NCBI GenBank assembly: GCA_030704765.1
Contig: JAUYDD010000016.1
Span: forward strand, 1-21,182
Reading direction: 5' to 3'
Origin: Nanobdellota archaeon
GTDB lineage: Archaea > Nanobdellota > Nanobdellia > Pacearchaeales > GW2011-AR1
Length of the DNA: 21,182 bases
Part shown: positions 1 through 6,097 of the stretch, piece by piece
Layout of the letters: the number at the start of each line of letters is the position of its first letter
Position numbering within the stretch: the stretch's first letter is position 1
Translations under genes and position numbers: made by a program
Notes under the pieces: generated by a model
The model's database searches: none
Seen by the model: only the letters and a program-made list of their open reading frames with translations
What the model was told of the DNA's origin: nothing

Positions 1-229
1 CAATTCTCGAGCACAAGAAAATTCTTTCAGATGAATTTTCTGTGCAGAAAATCTTTCTGAAAAGATTTTCTTGCCATCAAAATTTTTCAGAAAATTTTGT
101 GGCGCCGAAAACTTCTGAAAGTTTTCGTGCGCATCCTAAAAACAAGGGCCAATCAAACCACACTTGCCAGCAGGCGATTTTTTAGCTGTGGCAAAAAACC
201 TTTAGGGTGTGGTGGATTGTTTTTTTGAT
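1..229 (-). repeat. Modular hairpin element E1 (truncated by window edge)
   Basis: Read on the minus strand, the element starts at 229 with ATCAAAAAAACAAT, as in E5, and runs to the left edge, where TCGAGAATTG (start of the terminal C module) is cut off. Two blocks are visible. 133-229 is a multi-branched A module, with AAAAACAAGGGCC at 137-149 and CCACAC/GTGTGG arms, closely matching E5. 11-132 is a row of four hairpins inserted between the A and C modules and absent from E5. No ORF is plausible. Similarity to E5 is seen directly; mobility is inferred. Confidence 0.85.
11..132. repeat. Tandem array of four covarying hairpins with CTGA/TCAG loops
   Basis: Hairpins lie at 11-45, 44-74, 73-103 and 102-132. 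The last three are each 31 nt long and each overlaps its neighbour by a shared GC, giving a 29-nt period. The hairpin at 44-74 has a perfect 11-bp stem (46-56 with 61-71) and loop CTGA. That at 73-103 has 9 bp (78-86 with 91-99), loop TCAG and a GCCA/TGGC clamp. That at 102-132 has 9 bp (106-114 with 119-127), loop CTGA and a GCGC/GCGC clamp. The first has GAAAATTC/GAATTTTC and a GCACA/TGTGC clamp. Stem sequences differ but stay paired. Confidence 0.85.
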
Positions 230-240
230 GATAGATGATA

Positions 241-290
241 ACCTTAATAAACTTATTTTTTCTATATTAAATATAAAAATGAGGTATTAA
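241..290 (+). promoter_or_regulatory. Promoter and ribosome binding site of the pilus-type operon
   Basis: An AT-rich stretch with CCTTAATAAAC (about 243-253) and TATATTAAATATA (about 262-274) offers TATA-like boxes. GAGGT at 281-285 lies 5 nt before the ATG at 291 and is the clearest Shine-Dalgarno site in the window, so this transcript probably has a short leader, unlike most genes here. The region lies directly beside repeat element E1. Confidence 0.5.
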
Positions 291-458
291 ATGATAGATA
301 TCCACCAATTGCAGATTCTGGCCCAACTTGTTGAGAACATGGACCAGACATTATTGAAACTAGAGAAATCATTCAATGAGAACGATAGCAAAAGCTATAA
401 TCTAGCTAAAAAAGAATTGATGGATCTTCAAGAGAACATCTCCAAACTAACAAAATGA
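291..458 (+). CDS. Small coiled-coil protein, first gene of the pilus-type operon
   Basis: A 55-residue ORF (starts MIDIHQLQIL, ends NISKLTK) with a Shine-Dalgarno site GAGGT 5 nt upstream. Its stop overlaps the next start as ATGA (455-458), a strong sign of translational coupling. The composition is rich in Leu, Lys, Glu and Asn with heptad-like spacing, and no membrane segment is present, so it is probably a cytoplasmic coiled-coil or helical hairpin. I do not recognise a family. Its position suggests it works with the TadC-like protein that follows, perhaps as a partner of that protein's long N-terminal cytoplasmic region; this is inferred from context only. Confidence 0.75.
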   Translation: MIDIHQLQILAQLVENMDQTLLKLEKSFNENDSKSYNLAKKELMDLQENISKLTK

Positions 459-1822
459 CTTTAGATGCAATAAAAGGCAATATCAAGCATATGAAAGAGA
501 TAATACGAGAAGCCTATGTCTTTACAAACCAGCTTGATATGATAGAAAATTTTGAGATGAACAGCAGCGTCGTTGTCAATACAAAAGAAAAAAAACTATT
601 GAATGATGCTGTATCTTCCTTGATCAATCAACTGAAAATCATAAACAATTCTATCCCTGACCTTGTTGATAGACTGGATTTTTTTAAAAAAACTTCTGAA
701 GATACAAAAGATACAAAAAAAGAGACTCCAAAACTCATCCAAGTCAAATACAGCAATGTTGACAAGAGTGAAAGGATATCTCTTACAATAACAGACAAAG
801 ATAAAAAAAATTTTCTAGATAACTTGAGCAAAAGCAACCTCTCAATAAACCAATTAAAGAAAAAATATTCTATTGAAAAACCCATCCCTACTGTTGGAAA
901 ACCGAATCTCTATGCAAAACTATCGAACAAGATCTTCAGGAACCTGTCTAATGGCTTTATAAACAAAGGATATTTCTCCAACCTAAACAGAGACTTAAGG
1001 AAAATCAATTCTCCTTTTGTATTGAGCACTTATGTATCAATAATATTCTTGACAACATTCTTAAGCTTTTTCTTAAGTATCATACTTCTTATAACACTCC
1101 TATTTTTCAATCTCAGCCTAATAATGCCTTTCATCACTCCATTGCCTCCTGATACAAGTGTATTGATGCGGCTTGTTAACTTTTTCTGGGTGATATTCTT
1201 AATACCTCTATCTACAGCAGCGTTTATGTACTTCTATCCTTCAAGTGAATCAAAAAGCCTTGGAAAAAGAATAGATCAAGAACTGCCTTTTATTACAATA
1301 CATATGTCTGCTATTGCTACATCAGGAGTAGAACCTTTAAGCATATTCAAGATAATAATGAAAAATGAAGAATATGTAAACACAAACATTGAGTTCAGGA
1401 AACTCATGAACCTAATTAACTTCCATGGAAAAGACCTTGTGACTGCTTTAAAAGATGCTTCTAAATCCTCTCCTTCAAACAAACTTAAAGAACTTTTTGA
1501 AGGACTTGCAACAGCAATAACTTCAGGAGGAAGTTTGAAAGATTTCTTAAATAAAAGAGCTGATAACCTCTTATTTGATTATAAACTAGAAAGGGAAAGA
1601 TATACCAAGACATCAGAAACATTCATGGATATGTATATCAGCATAGTCATTGCTGCTCCAATGATACTTCTTATGCTCTTTGTAATAATGGGCAGCACTG
1701 GCACCTTAAGCAATTTCCTTGGGCTAACTGTAGATGCTCTCAATTACCTCATAATATTAGCGATTGCAGTATTAAACATTGGTTTCTTGATATTCTTGAA
1801 ATTAAAACAACCTATTATATAA
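455..1822 (+). CDS. TadC/FlaJ-like type IV pilus membrane platform protein (T2SSF family), 1
   Basis: A 455-residue membrane protein. Residues 1-185 are hydrophilic and Lys-rich with helical character. Two membrane segments follow at roughly 190-228 and 238-260. A cytoplasmic T2SSF-type four-helix domain lies at about 270-390 (LPFITIHMSAIATSGVEPLS at its start). Two further membrane segments lie near 395-418 and 430-452. This matches archaeal FlaJ/TadC proteins, the membrane platform that the secretion ATPase acts on during assembly of type IV pilus-like filaments. It overlaps the preceding small gene by 4 nt, and the next T2SSF gene starts 1 nt after its stop. Family assignment is firm; which filament it assembles is unknown. 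Confidence 0.85.
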   Translation: MTLDAIKGNIKHMKEIIREAYVFTNQLDMIENFEMNSSVVVNTKEKKLLNDAVSSLINQLKIINNSIPDLVDRLDFFKKTSEDTKDTKKETPKLIQVKYSNVDKSERISLTITDKDKKNFLDNLSKSNLSINQLKKKYSIEKPIPTVGKPNLYAKLSNKIFRNLSNGFINKGYFSNLNRDLRKINSPFVLSTYVSIIFLTTFLSFFLSIILLITLLFFNLSLIMPFITPLPPDTSVLMRLVNFFWVIFLIPLSTAAFMYFYPSSESKSLGKRIDQELPFITIHMSAIATSGVEPLSIFKIIMKNEEYVNTNIEFRKLMNLINFHGKDLVTALKDASKSSPSNKLKELFEGLATAITSGGSLKDFLNKRADNLLFDYKLERERYTKTSETFMDMYISIVIAAPMILLMLFVIMGSTGTLSNFLGLTVDALNYLIILAIAVLNIGFLIFLKLKQPII

Positions 1823-1823
1823 A

Positions 1824-2717
1824 ATGGCAAACCCATTTAAAATATTAAAAAAAATCAACAAATCCCAAATAATCGGATTAGTCATAGCTTTCATCATCAT
1901 AATATTATCTTTGTTATTGTTGCAGAATTCTCCTAACCTATTATATTTCCTCTTAGGAATATCTTTTTTTATAGGAGGTTTGCCTTTTTTTATTTCACTT
2001 ATTATTGAATCTAATAGAACAAGAGAAAAAGATGAGATGTTCATGGAGTTCTCGAGAAACCTTGTTGAAAGTGTAAATGCAGGAACTCCTATATCAAAAA
2101 GCATACTTAATGTAAAAAACAAGAATTACGGAAGCTTGAACCCTTATATAGAAAAACTTGCTAATCAGATATCTTTAGGCATTCCAATAAAGACCTCTCT
2201 TGAGACATTTGCAAGAGATGTTGGCAGTGCAACAATATCCAGGGCTATTACTATAATATCTGAATCAGAAAAAGCTGGCGGAGAAATACAAGATATATTA
2301 GAATCTGTCGCGACTTCTGTTGCACAGATTGAAAAACTTAGGAAGGAGAGAAGAGCAGCAATGTACACTTTGGTTGTACAAGGCTATATCATATTTTTGA
2401 TATTCATAGTGATAATGCTTGTAATGCAATTCAAGATATTGCCTATTGCTGCGAATCTTGGCCAAACCATGGCTGGAGGAGATTCTTCTGGTATGGGAGG
2501 AATAGCTGGAATTTTAGGTGGAAGCGCAGGCCAGGTTGCTACTCCAGAACAATTAGCAAGACCATTCTTATGGCTTCTGATTGTACAAGGATTTTTTGCA
2601 GGACTTGTAATAGGAAAACTAGCTGAAGGAGAAGTCAAGTTAGGATTAAAACATTCTTTTGTATTGCTTGTCCTAGCATTATTAATAAATACAGGAGCTA
2701 AGCTCATTATAGGATGA
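1824..2717 (+). CDS. TadC/FlaJ-like type IV pilus membrane platform protein (T2SSF family), 2
   Basis: A 297-residue protein with two N-terminal membrane helices (about 16-35 and 39-62), a cytoplasmic T2SSF domain (about 72-180, with FMEFSRNLVESVNAGTPISK and GGEIQDILESVA), a membrane helix at about 185-205, a Gly-rich loop (about 217-240) and two C-terminal helices. It is the second platform protein of a tandem pair, an arrangement also seen in tad-type systems (TadB/TadC). It starts 1 nt after the previous stop and its own TGA overlaps the next ATG (2714-2717), so the genes are clearly one operon. No ATPase (TadA/FlaI) gene is present in the window. Confidence 0.85.
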   Translation: MANPFKILKKINKSQIIGLVIAFIIIILSLLLLQNSPNLLYFLLGISFFIGGLPFFISLIIESNRTREKDEMFMEFSRNLVESVNAGTPISKSILNVKNKNYGSLNPYIEKLANQISLGIPIKTSLETFARDVGSATISRAITIISESEKAGGEIQDILESVATSVAQIEKLRKERRAAMYTLVVQGYIIFLIFIVIMLVMQFKILPIAANLGQTMAGGDSSGMGGIAGILGGSAGQVATPEQLARPFLWLLIVQGFFAGLVIGKLAEGEVKLGLKHSFVLLVLALLINTGAKLIIG

Positions 2718-3067
2718 AGATAGAAAAAGAAATAGTTAAGATGATAGAAGAAAATCCAATAGCCTTGGCTACAATAAATGATAACATGCCCCATGTTGTG
2801 TTTGTCTCTTATGTAAAAGTCAAAGAGGGAAGCATAATAATAACAAACAATTATCTTGTAAAGACAATTGAGAACATCAAGAAAAACCCTAATGTAAGCC
2901 TTGCTTGTCACGACAAGAACTGGAATGGATATGAGATAAATGGAGAAGCTGAATATTTTGACTATGGCAAATGGCTTGATTTTATATTATCTATCAAAGA
3001 GAACAAAGGAGAACCTTGCAAAGGCGCATTAGTTATTGAAATAAAAGAAATAAAAAAACTTACATAA
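2714..3067 (+). CDS. Pyridoxamine 5'-phosphate oxidase-like FMN-binding-split protein
   Basis: A 117-residue soluble protein. The start has the pattern of the split-barrel flavin-binding family: an N-terminal helix, then NPIALATINDNMPHVVFVSY, followed by IIITNNYLVKTIENIKKNPN and VSLACHDKNWNGYEINGEAE. Members bind FMN or a related flavin as homodimers, and small archaeal ones usually have no defined substrate. It overlaps the TadC-like gene by 4 nt (ATGA) and its stop overlaps the next start by 1 nt (TAATG), so it is co-translated with pilus genes. A direct role in the pilus is not shown; it may simply be carried in the operon. Confidence 0.8.
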   Translation: MKIEKEIVKMIEENPIALATINDNMPHVVFVSYVKVKEGSIIITNNYLVKTIENIKKNPNVSLACHDKNWNGYEINGEAEYFDYGKWLDFILSIKENKGEPCKGALVIEIKEIKKLT

Positions 3068-3849
3068 TGAAAATAAAGAATCCTATTTTTCCTAAATGCA
3101 AACGCTCTAACTCGCGTTCTGAGTTTGCTTGCAAGAATATTTTGATGCCAAACTCAAAACGCTCCAACTCGCGATTGCGTCTAGATAATTCATTTAGTCT
3201 GTTTCCTAGACACAATCGCTCGCAAGCACATGTGGAGATGATGGTCTCTTTTGCTATATTTATTGGAGCTATAATATTCATATTCGCTATATTCACTCCT
3301 GCATCAGAACCTAGTAAAAAACAATATGACATGCCTAAAATAAAGAAGATAATAATGAACAATGTCTCTACTGATGTCGGGATATTGTTTGTAACAGTTA
3401 GCAAGACAAACGCGTGTTATGATTTTAATCCAAAATATTATTTAAAAACTAACTATTTAGAGATAAATGTTAGTGGTGAAAAAAGAAGATATGACATATA
3501 TTTCTCAGATATTTTTCCATTGAACGTAACTTTTTTAAGAAGTTCTATATGTCCAGCAAAAAAATTCAATTTAGGATCTTATCATGTTGAAAACATTGTT
3601 GCTGAAAAAAGATTAAAAGAATTAAACATAAGTTATACTGCTGATTATAATAAATTAAAAAATGAACTTGGAATAAATTATGATTTCTCTTTTATTTTGA
3701 TGAAACTGGACAATACAATCCTTCCTGAATTATCAGCTGAAAAAAAGACTAATGCCCGGGTTGAAAAGATATCTGAAAACATTCCAATAAGAGTCATCAA
3801 TAACTCAGGCCAGATAGAAGAGAGGATATTGAACATAAGGATGTGGTAA
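3067..3849 (+). CDS. Pilin-like membrane protein with a repeat-derived N-terminal leader
   Basis: A 260-residue protein. A hydrophobic helix (about 57-77) is preceded by RSQAHVEMM. Q53 and E57 have the Q(+1)/E(+5) spacing of archaeal class III (prepilin-like) signal peptides, so cleavage before Q53 is plausible. The remaining 180 residues look extracytoplasmic, with no recognised domain. Residues 11-54 are unusual: two near-identical KRSNSR segments, encoded by DNA full of inverted repeats (3098-3227). Without them the leader would have a normal short length. The start at 3067 is supported by TAATG overlap with the previous stop; an internal Met at residue 27 (3145) is the alternative. It is probably a minor pilin or pseudopilin of the operon's filament. 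Confidence 0.75.
   Translation: MKIKNPIFPKCKRSNSRSEFACKNILMPNSKRSNSRLRLDNSFSLFPRHNRSQAHVEMMVSFAIFIGAIIFIFAIFTPASEPSKKQYDMPKIKKIIMNNVSTDVGILFVTVSKTNACYDFNPKYYLKTNYLEINVSGEKRRYDIYFSDIFPLNVTFLRSSICPAKKFNLGSYHVENIVAEKRLKELNISYTADYNKLKNELGINYDFSFILMKLDNTILPELSAEKKTNARVEKISENIPIRVINNSGQIEERILNIRMW
3098..3227. repeat. Palindromic multi-hairpin sequence inside a coding region
   Basis: GCAAACGC (3098-3105) pairs with GCGTT (3114-3118) and GTTTGC (3123-3128), forming a 31-nt hairpin. GCTTGC (3127-3132) pairs with GCAAGC (3222-3227) and encloses a 14-bp inverted repeat with one mismatch: GCGATTGCGTCTAG (3171-3184) with CTAGACACAATCGC (3206-3219). A 17-nt direct repeat with one mismatch lies at 3100-3116 and 3157-3173. 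The reading frame stays open throughout. The shared GC at the hairpin junction resembles the E1 hairpin array. Confidence 0.75.
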
Positions 3850-3850
3850 T

Positions 3851-4726
3851 ATGAATAATAAAGCTTGGTTAAGGATAGTAGAAGCAATGATTGCAATACT
3901 AATAATCATGGGAGGAGTACTTGTGGTACTTAACAACAAGAGCATCAACAAGGAAACCCCTGAATCATTGTATGATAAACAAAGCGAGATCCTCGACCTG
4001 ATATCAAAGAACGAGAGCTTGAGGAATTATGTTATAATAGGAGATAAAGCAAATATTGATAAATTCATCACCAGAGTCATAAGCCTTAATTGGAACTTCA
4101 CAACAAAAATATGCAATTTAGAAGAAATATGCAATGCAGAAACACCGAATGACAAGGATGTCTTTGTATCAGAGATATTGATAACATCAAGTACCACTGA
4201 TTATTCCCCAAAAAAACTTCGTTTTTTTGTATGGACAGGCGAGACTTTAAGTAAAACAACTCCTCCTGCGATGAGTATTGTTGATAGTTCTAGTAATTGG
4301 TTAGAGGGTGAAGAGATATATAGTGATTATAAAACAGGTGCTAATGATGGTTCTAAACCACCCTTAAAAATTGAAAATATCCCTGAAAATGCAATAAGTT
4401 TAGCTTTAATTTTTGAAAATGAACAACAAACTGAAGTTTATTGGATTGTTTGGGATATTCCTTATCCTGGAACTAGTTTAATAACTGATAGTAATTGGCC
4501 TGAATCTGGAGAAGGAATACAAGGTAAAAACACTCAAAATCAACAAAAATTGTATAAAGGTCCTCATGATAATGGAAATTACAAATTAACAATATATGCT
4601 TTAAGCATTAACTCTTTAACTATGGACCCTATTGCATTGTCAAGTGATAATACAAGAATTCAATTTAAACAAAAAATACAGGGCAATATTATACAATCTG
4701 CTTCATTAAATGGTAAAATAACTTAA
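3851..4726 (+). CDS. Pilin-like N-terminus fused to a degenerate PEBP (YbhB-like) domain
   Basis: A 291-residue protein. MNNKAWLRIVEAMIAILIIM is a pilin-like hydrophobic N-terminus with a conserved-type Glu before the membrane helix. Residues to about 128 form the usual body of a small archaeal pilin-like protein. From about 155 the sequence follows the phosphatidylethanolamine-binding (PEBP/YbhB) fold: SKPPLKIENIPENAISLALI, WIVWDIP, GKNTQ, YKGPHDNGNYKLTIYAL. Ligand-site signatures of the family are altered: no DPDAP, the His of WVHW is replaced by Tyr, and the CPP and HRY of GPCPP-HRY are lost. DNA becomes visibly more AT-rich after about 4205. Last gene of the operon, 1 nt after the preceding stop. 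PEBP assignment is by motif recognition. Confidence 0.75.
   Translation: MNNKAWLRIVEAMIAILIIMGGVLVVLNNKSINKETPESLYDKQSEILDLISKNESLRNYVIIGDKANIDKFITRVISLNWNFTTKICNLEEICNAETPNDKDVFVSEILITSSTTDYSPKKLRFFVWTGETLSKTTPPAMSIVDSSSNWLEGEEIYSDYKTGANDGSKPPLKIENIPENAISLALIFENEQQTEVYWIVWDIPYPGTSLITDSNWPESGEGIQGKNTQNQQKLYKGPHDNGNYKLTIYALSINSLTMDPIALSSDNTRIQFKQKIQGNIIQSASLNGKIT
4209..4229. repeat. Perfect hairpin at the pilin/PEBP junction
   Basis: C plus seven A (4209-4216) pairs exactly with seven T plus G (4222-4228, 4229) across a CTTCG loop. It lies inside the coding frame, close to the point where the pilin-like body ends and the extra domain begins. It may mark a former gene end and fusion site, or it may be chance in AT-rich DNA. 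Confidence 0.5.
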
Positions 4727-4750
4727 TTATTTCAACCTTTCCCTTAAAAA

Positions 4751-4781
4751 ACATTTTAAACCTAGTTATATTAATTATTTT
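4751..4781 (+). promoter_or_regulatory. Leaderless promoter of archease
   Basis: TTTAAA at 4755-4760, preceded by A-rich sequence resembling a BRE, lies about 25 nt before the ATG at 4782. No ribosome binding site is present. That spacing predicts transcription starting at or next to the start codon. Confidence 0.6.
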
Positions 4782-5210
4782 ATGATAAATGATAATAAGT
4801 TCACTTTCCTTCCACATACTGCAGATATAAAATTCCAGGCATTTGGAAAAAGCCTGGAAGAAGTGTTTGAGAATTCTGCTTTAGCTTTGATAAATATAAT
4901 AACAAAAGAAAAGATAAAAGCTATTATTAATAAAAAAATAAAAGCAAAAGGAAAAGATCTTGAAGAGCTTCTTTATAATTTTCTTGAAGAATTCCTTTTT
5001 TTACTGGATTCCAAGGATTTTATCTTTAGTAAATTCAAAAAAATTAAGGTCTATAAGAAAAATGAATATTATAATCTAAGTGCAGAGGTATTAGGAGATG
5101 ATATAAAAAATTACAGGCATGAAGGAGATGTTAAAGCTATAACTTATCATGAAATGTTTGTTATAAAAGAAAAAGACAACTGGAAAACACAGGTTGTTGT
5201 TGATGTATGA
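4782..5210 (+). CDS. Archease, cofactor of the RNA ligase RtcB
   Basis: A 142-residue protein of usual archease length. FLPHTADIKFQAFGKSLEE is the family's N-terminal signature, and the C-terminus AITYHEMFVIKEKDNWKTQV is also typical. Archease speeds guanylylation and allows multiple turnover of RtcB, the 3'-phosphate RNA ligase that joins tRNA halves after intron removal and repairs broken RNA. RtcB is encoded 0.9 kb downstream (6098-7510) with a toxin-antitoxin pair in between. A leaderless promoter supports the start. Confidence 0.93.
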   Translation: MINDNKFTFLPHTADIKFQAFGKSLEEVFENSALALINIITKEKIKAIINKKIKAKGKDLEELLYNFLEEFLFLLDSKDFIFSKFKKIKVYKKNEYYNLSAEVLGDDIKNYRHEGDVKAITYHEMFVIKEKDNWKTQVVVDV

Positions 5211-5223
5211 AGATTTAAAACCG

Positions 5224-5257
5224 AAAAGTTTATAAGTATTACAATATTTAAAATTGT
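5224..5257 (+). promoter_or_regulatory. Leaderless promoter of the PIN toxin gene
   Basis: GAAAAGTTTATAAG places a BRE-like A-rich run and TTTATA (5229-5234) about 27 nt before the ATG at 5258. No ribosome binding site is visible. The PIN/antitoxin pair therefore appears to have its own promoter, separate from archease. Confidence 0.6.
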
Positions 5258-5749
5258 ATGACAATAGTTATTGATGCATCATCTATTATACTATTAGCAA
5301 AAATAGATCTGTTGGAAAAATTAATTGAAAGAAATCCTCTGATTATCCCTGAGAAGGTCTATATAGAGGTGGTAAAAGGAAAAGAAAAGGGGATGCTCGA
5401 TGCATTTATATTAGAAAGATTAGTTAATGAAAAGAAGATAAAAATAGAAAAAGTTGAGAAAATAGCTTATGAAGAAGTGTGGAAATTATTCGGATTATGG
5501 GCTGGCGAAGCTGAGGTTTTAGCACTCGCTTTAAAGAATAATATCCCAATTATAACAGATGATAAAAAATGCTTAAATCGAGCCAAAGCAGCAGGAGTTT
5601 CATGCATAACATCTCTGGATGTTATTATTGCTTTACTTAAAAATAAACATATAAATAAAGAACAAGCCAAAAAATCATTAGAAAAGTTAGAAAATTATGG
5701 ATGGTATAAGAAAAATATAATTAAATTATACAAGGAGAAAATAAAATGA
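5258..5749 (+). CDS. PIN-domain RNase, VapC-like toxin (DUF3368 type)
   Basis: A 163-residue PIN-domain protein. The metal-binding acidic residues are in place: D6 (MTIVIDASSII), E37 (KVYIEV), E84/E86 (WAGEAEVLAL) and D101/D102 (IITDDKKCLNRAKAAGV). LWAGEAEVLALA and the DDKKCLNRA stretch resemble the DUF3368 branch, usually paired with UPF0175 antitoxins. Such proteins are Mg2+-dependent RNases. The gene overlaps the next by 4 nt (ATGA). The toxin-first order is the reverse of what I know as usual for this pair. Targets cannot be read from the sequence. Confidence 0.85.
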   Translation: MTIVIDASSIILLAKIDLLEKLIERNPLIIPEKVYIEVVKGKEKGMLDAFILERLVNEKKIKIEKVEKIAYEEVWKLFGLWAGEAEVLALALKNNIPIITDDKKCLNRAKAAGVSCITSLDVIIALLKNKHINKEQAKKSLEKLENYGWYKKNIIKLYKEKIK

Positions 5750-6057
5750 TGAAAATGTTTTCGTTGAGGGCTTCTGAACAGATTTTAAAAGAAGCAGAAA
5801 GACTGTCAAAGATAGCAAAAGTGGATAAATCCATAGTACTTAGAGAAGCTCTTGAAAAAGGGCTTGAAAAAATAAAGCTTGAAACAGCAGTAAAACTCTT
5901 TTCAGAAGGCAAGTTATCTTTAGGAGAAGCTGCAAATACAGCTGGAATAAGTGTCGGAGAAATGATAGATAAATTAAGAGAAGCTGGAATAAGCTCAGCA
6001 ATAACCTCTGAGGACCTAAATGAGATGTTAGAAAAAGCATTAAAAATAATAAGATAA
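5746..6057 (+). CDS. UPF0175-family antitoxin
   Basis: A 103-residue protein. The N-terminus (FSLRASEQILKEAERLSKIA, then KVDKSIVLREALEKGLEKI) resembles a ribbon-helix-helix DNA-binding region. GKLSLGEAANTAGISVGEMI is the UPF0175 helix-turn-helix signature. The C-terminal helix (TSEDLNEMLEKALKIIR) would bind the PIN partner. GGAG at 5733-5736 gives a ribosome binding site for the ATG at 5746 or the adjacent one at 5749. It would neutralise the preceding PIN RNase and probably repress the pair's promoter; this is known for the family and inferred here. Confidence 0.85.
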   Translation: MMKMFSLRASEQILKEAERLSKIAKVDKSIVLREALEKGLEKIKLETAVKLFSEGKLSLGEAANTAGISVGEMIDKLREAGISSAITSEDLNEMLEKALKIIR

Positions 6058-6063
6058 ATTTTA

Positions 6064-6097
6064 GTAATTTTAATTAGAGTTACGCAAATATCTTATC
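6064..6097 (+). promoter_or_regulatory. Probable promoter of rtcB
   Basis: AATTTTAATT at about 6066-6075 lies about 25 nt before the ATG at 6098, with no ribosome binding site. It is a weaker TATA-like box than those of the neighbouring genes but has the same leaderless spacing. Confidence 0.45.

Noticed and set aside
11..132. CRISPR-like array because of the 29-nt period
   Set aside because: The units are hairpins that differ in sequence, with no identical direct repeats and no unique spacers between them.
2384..2911. Minus-strand ORF of 175 codons
   Set aside because: It is antisense to clear T2SSF and FMN-binding genes and has no recognisable features of its own.
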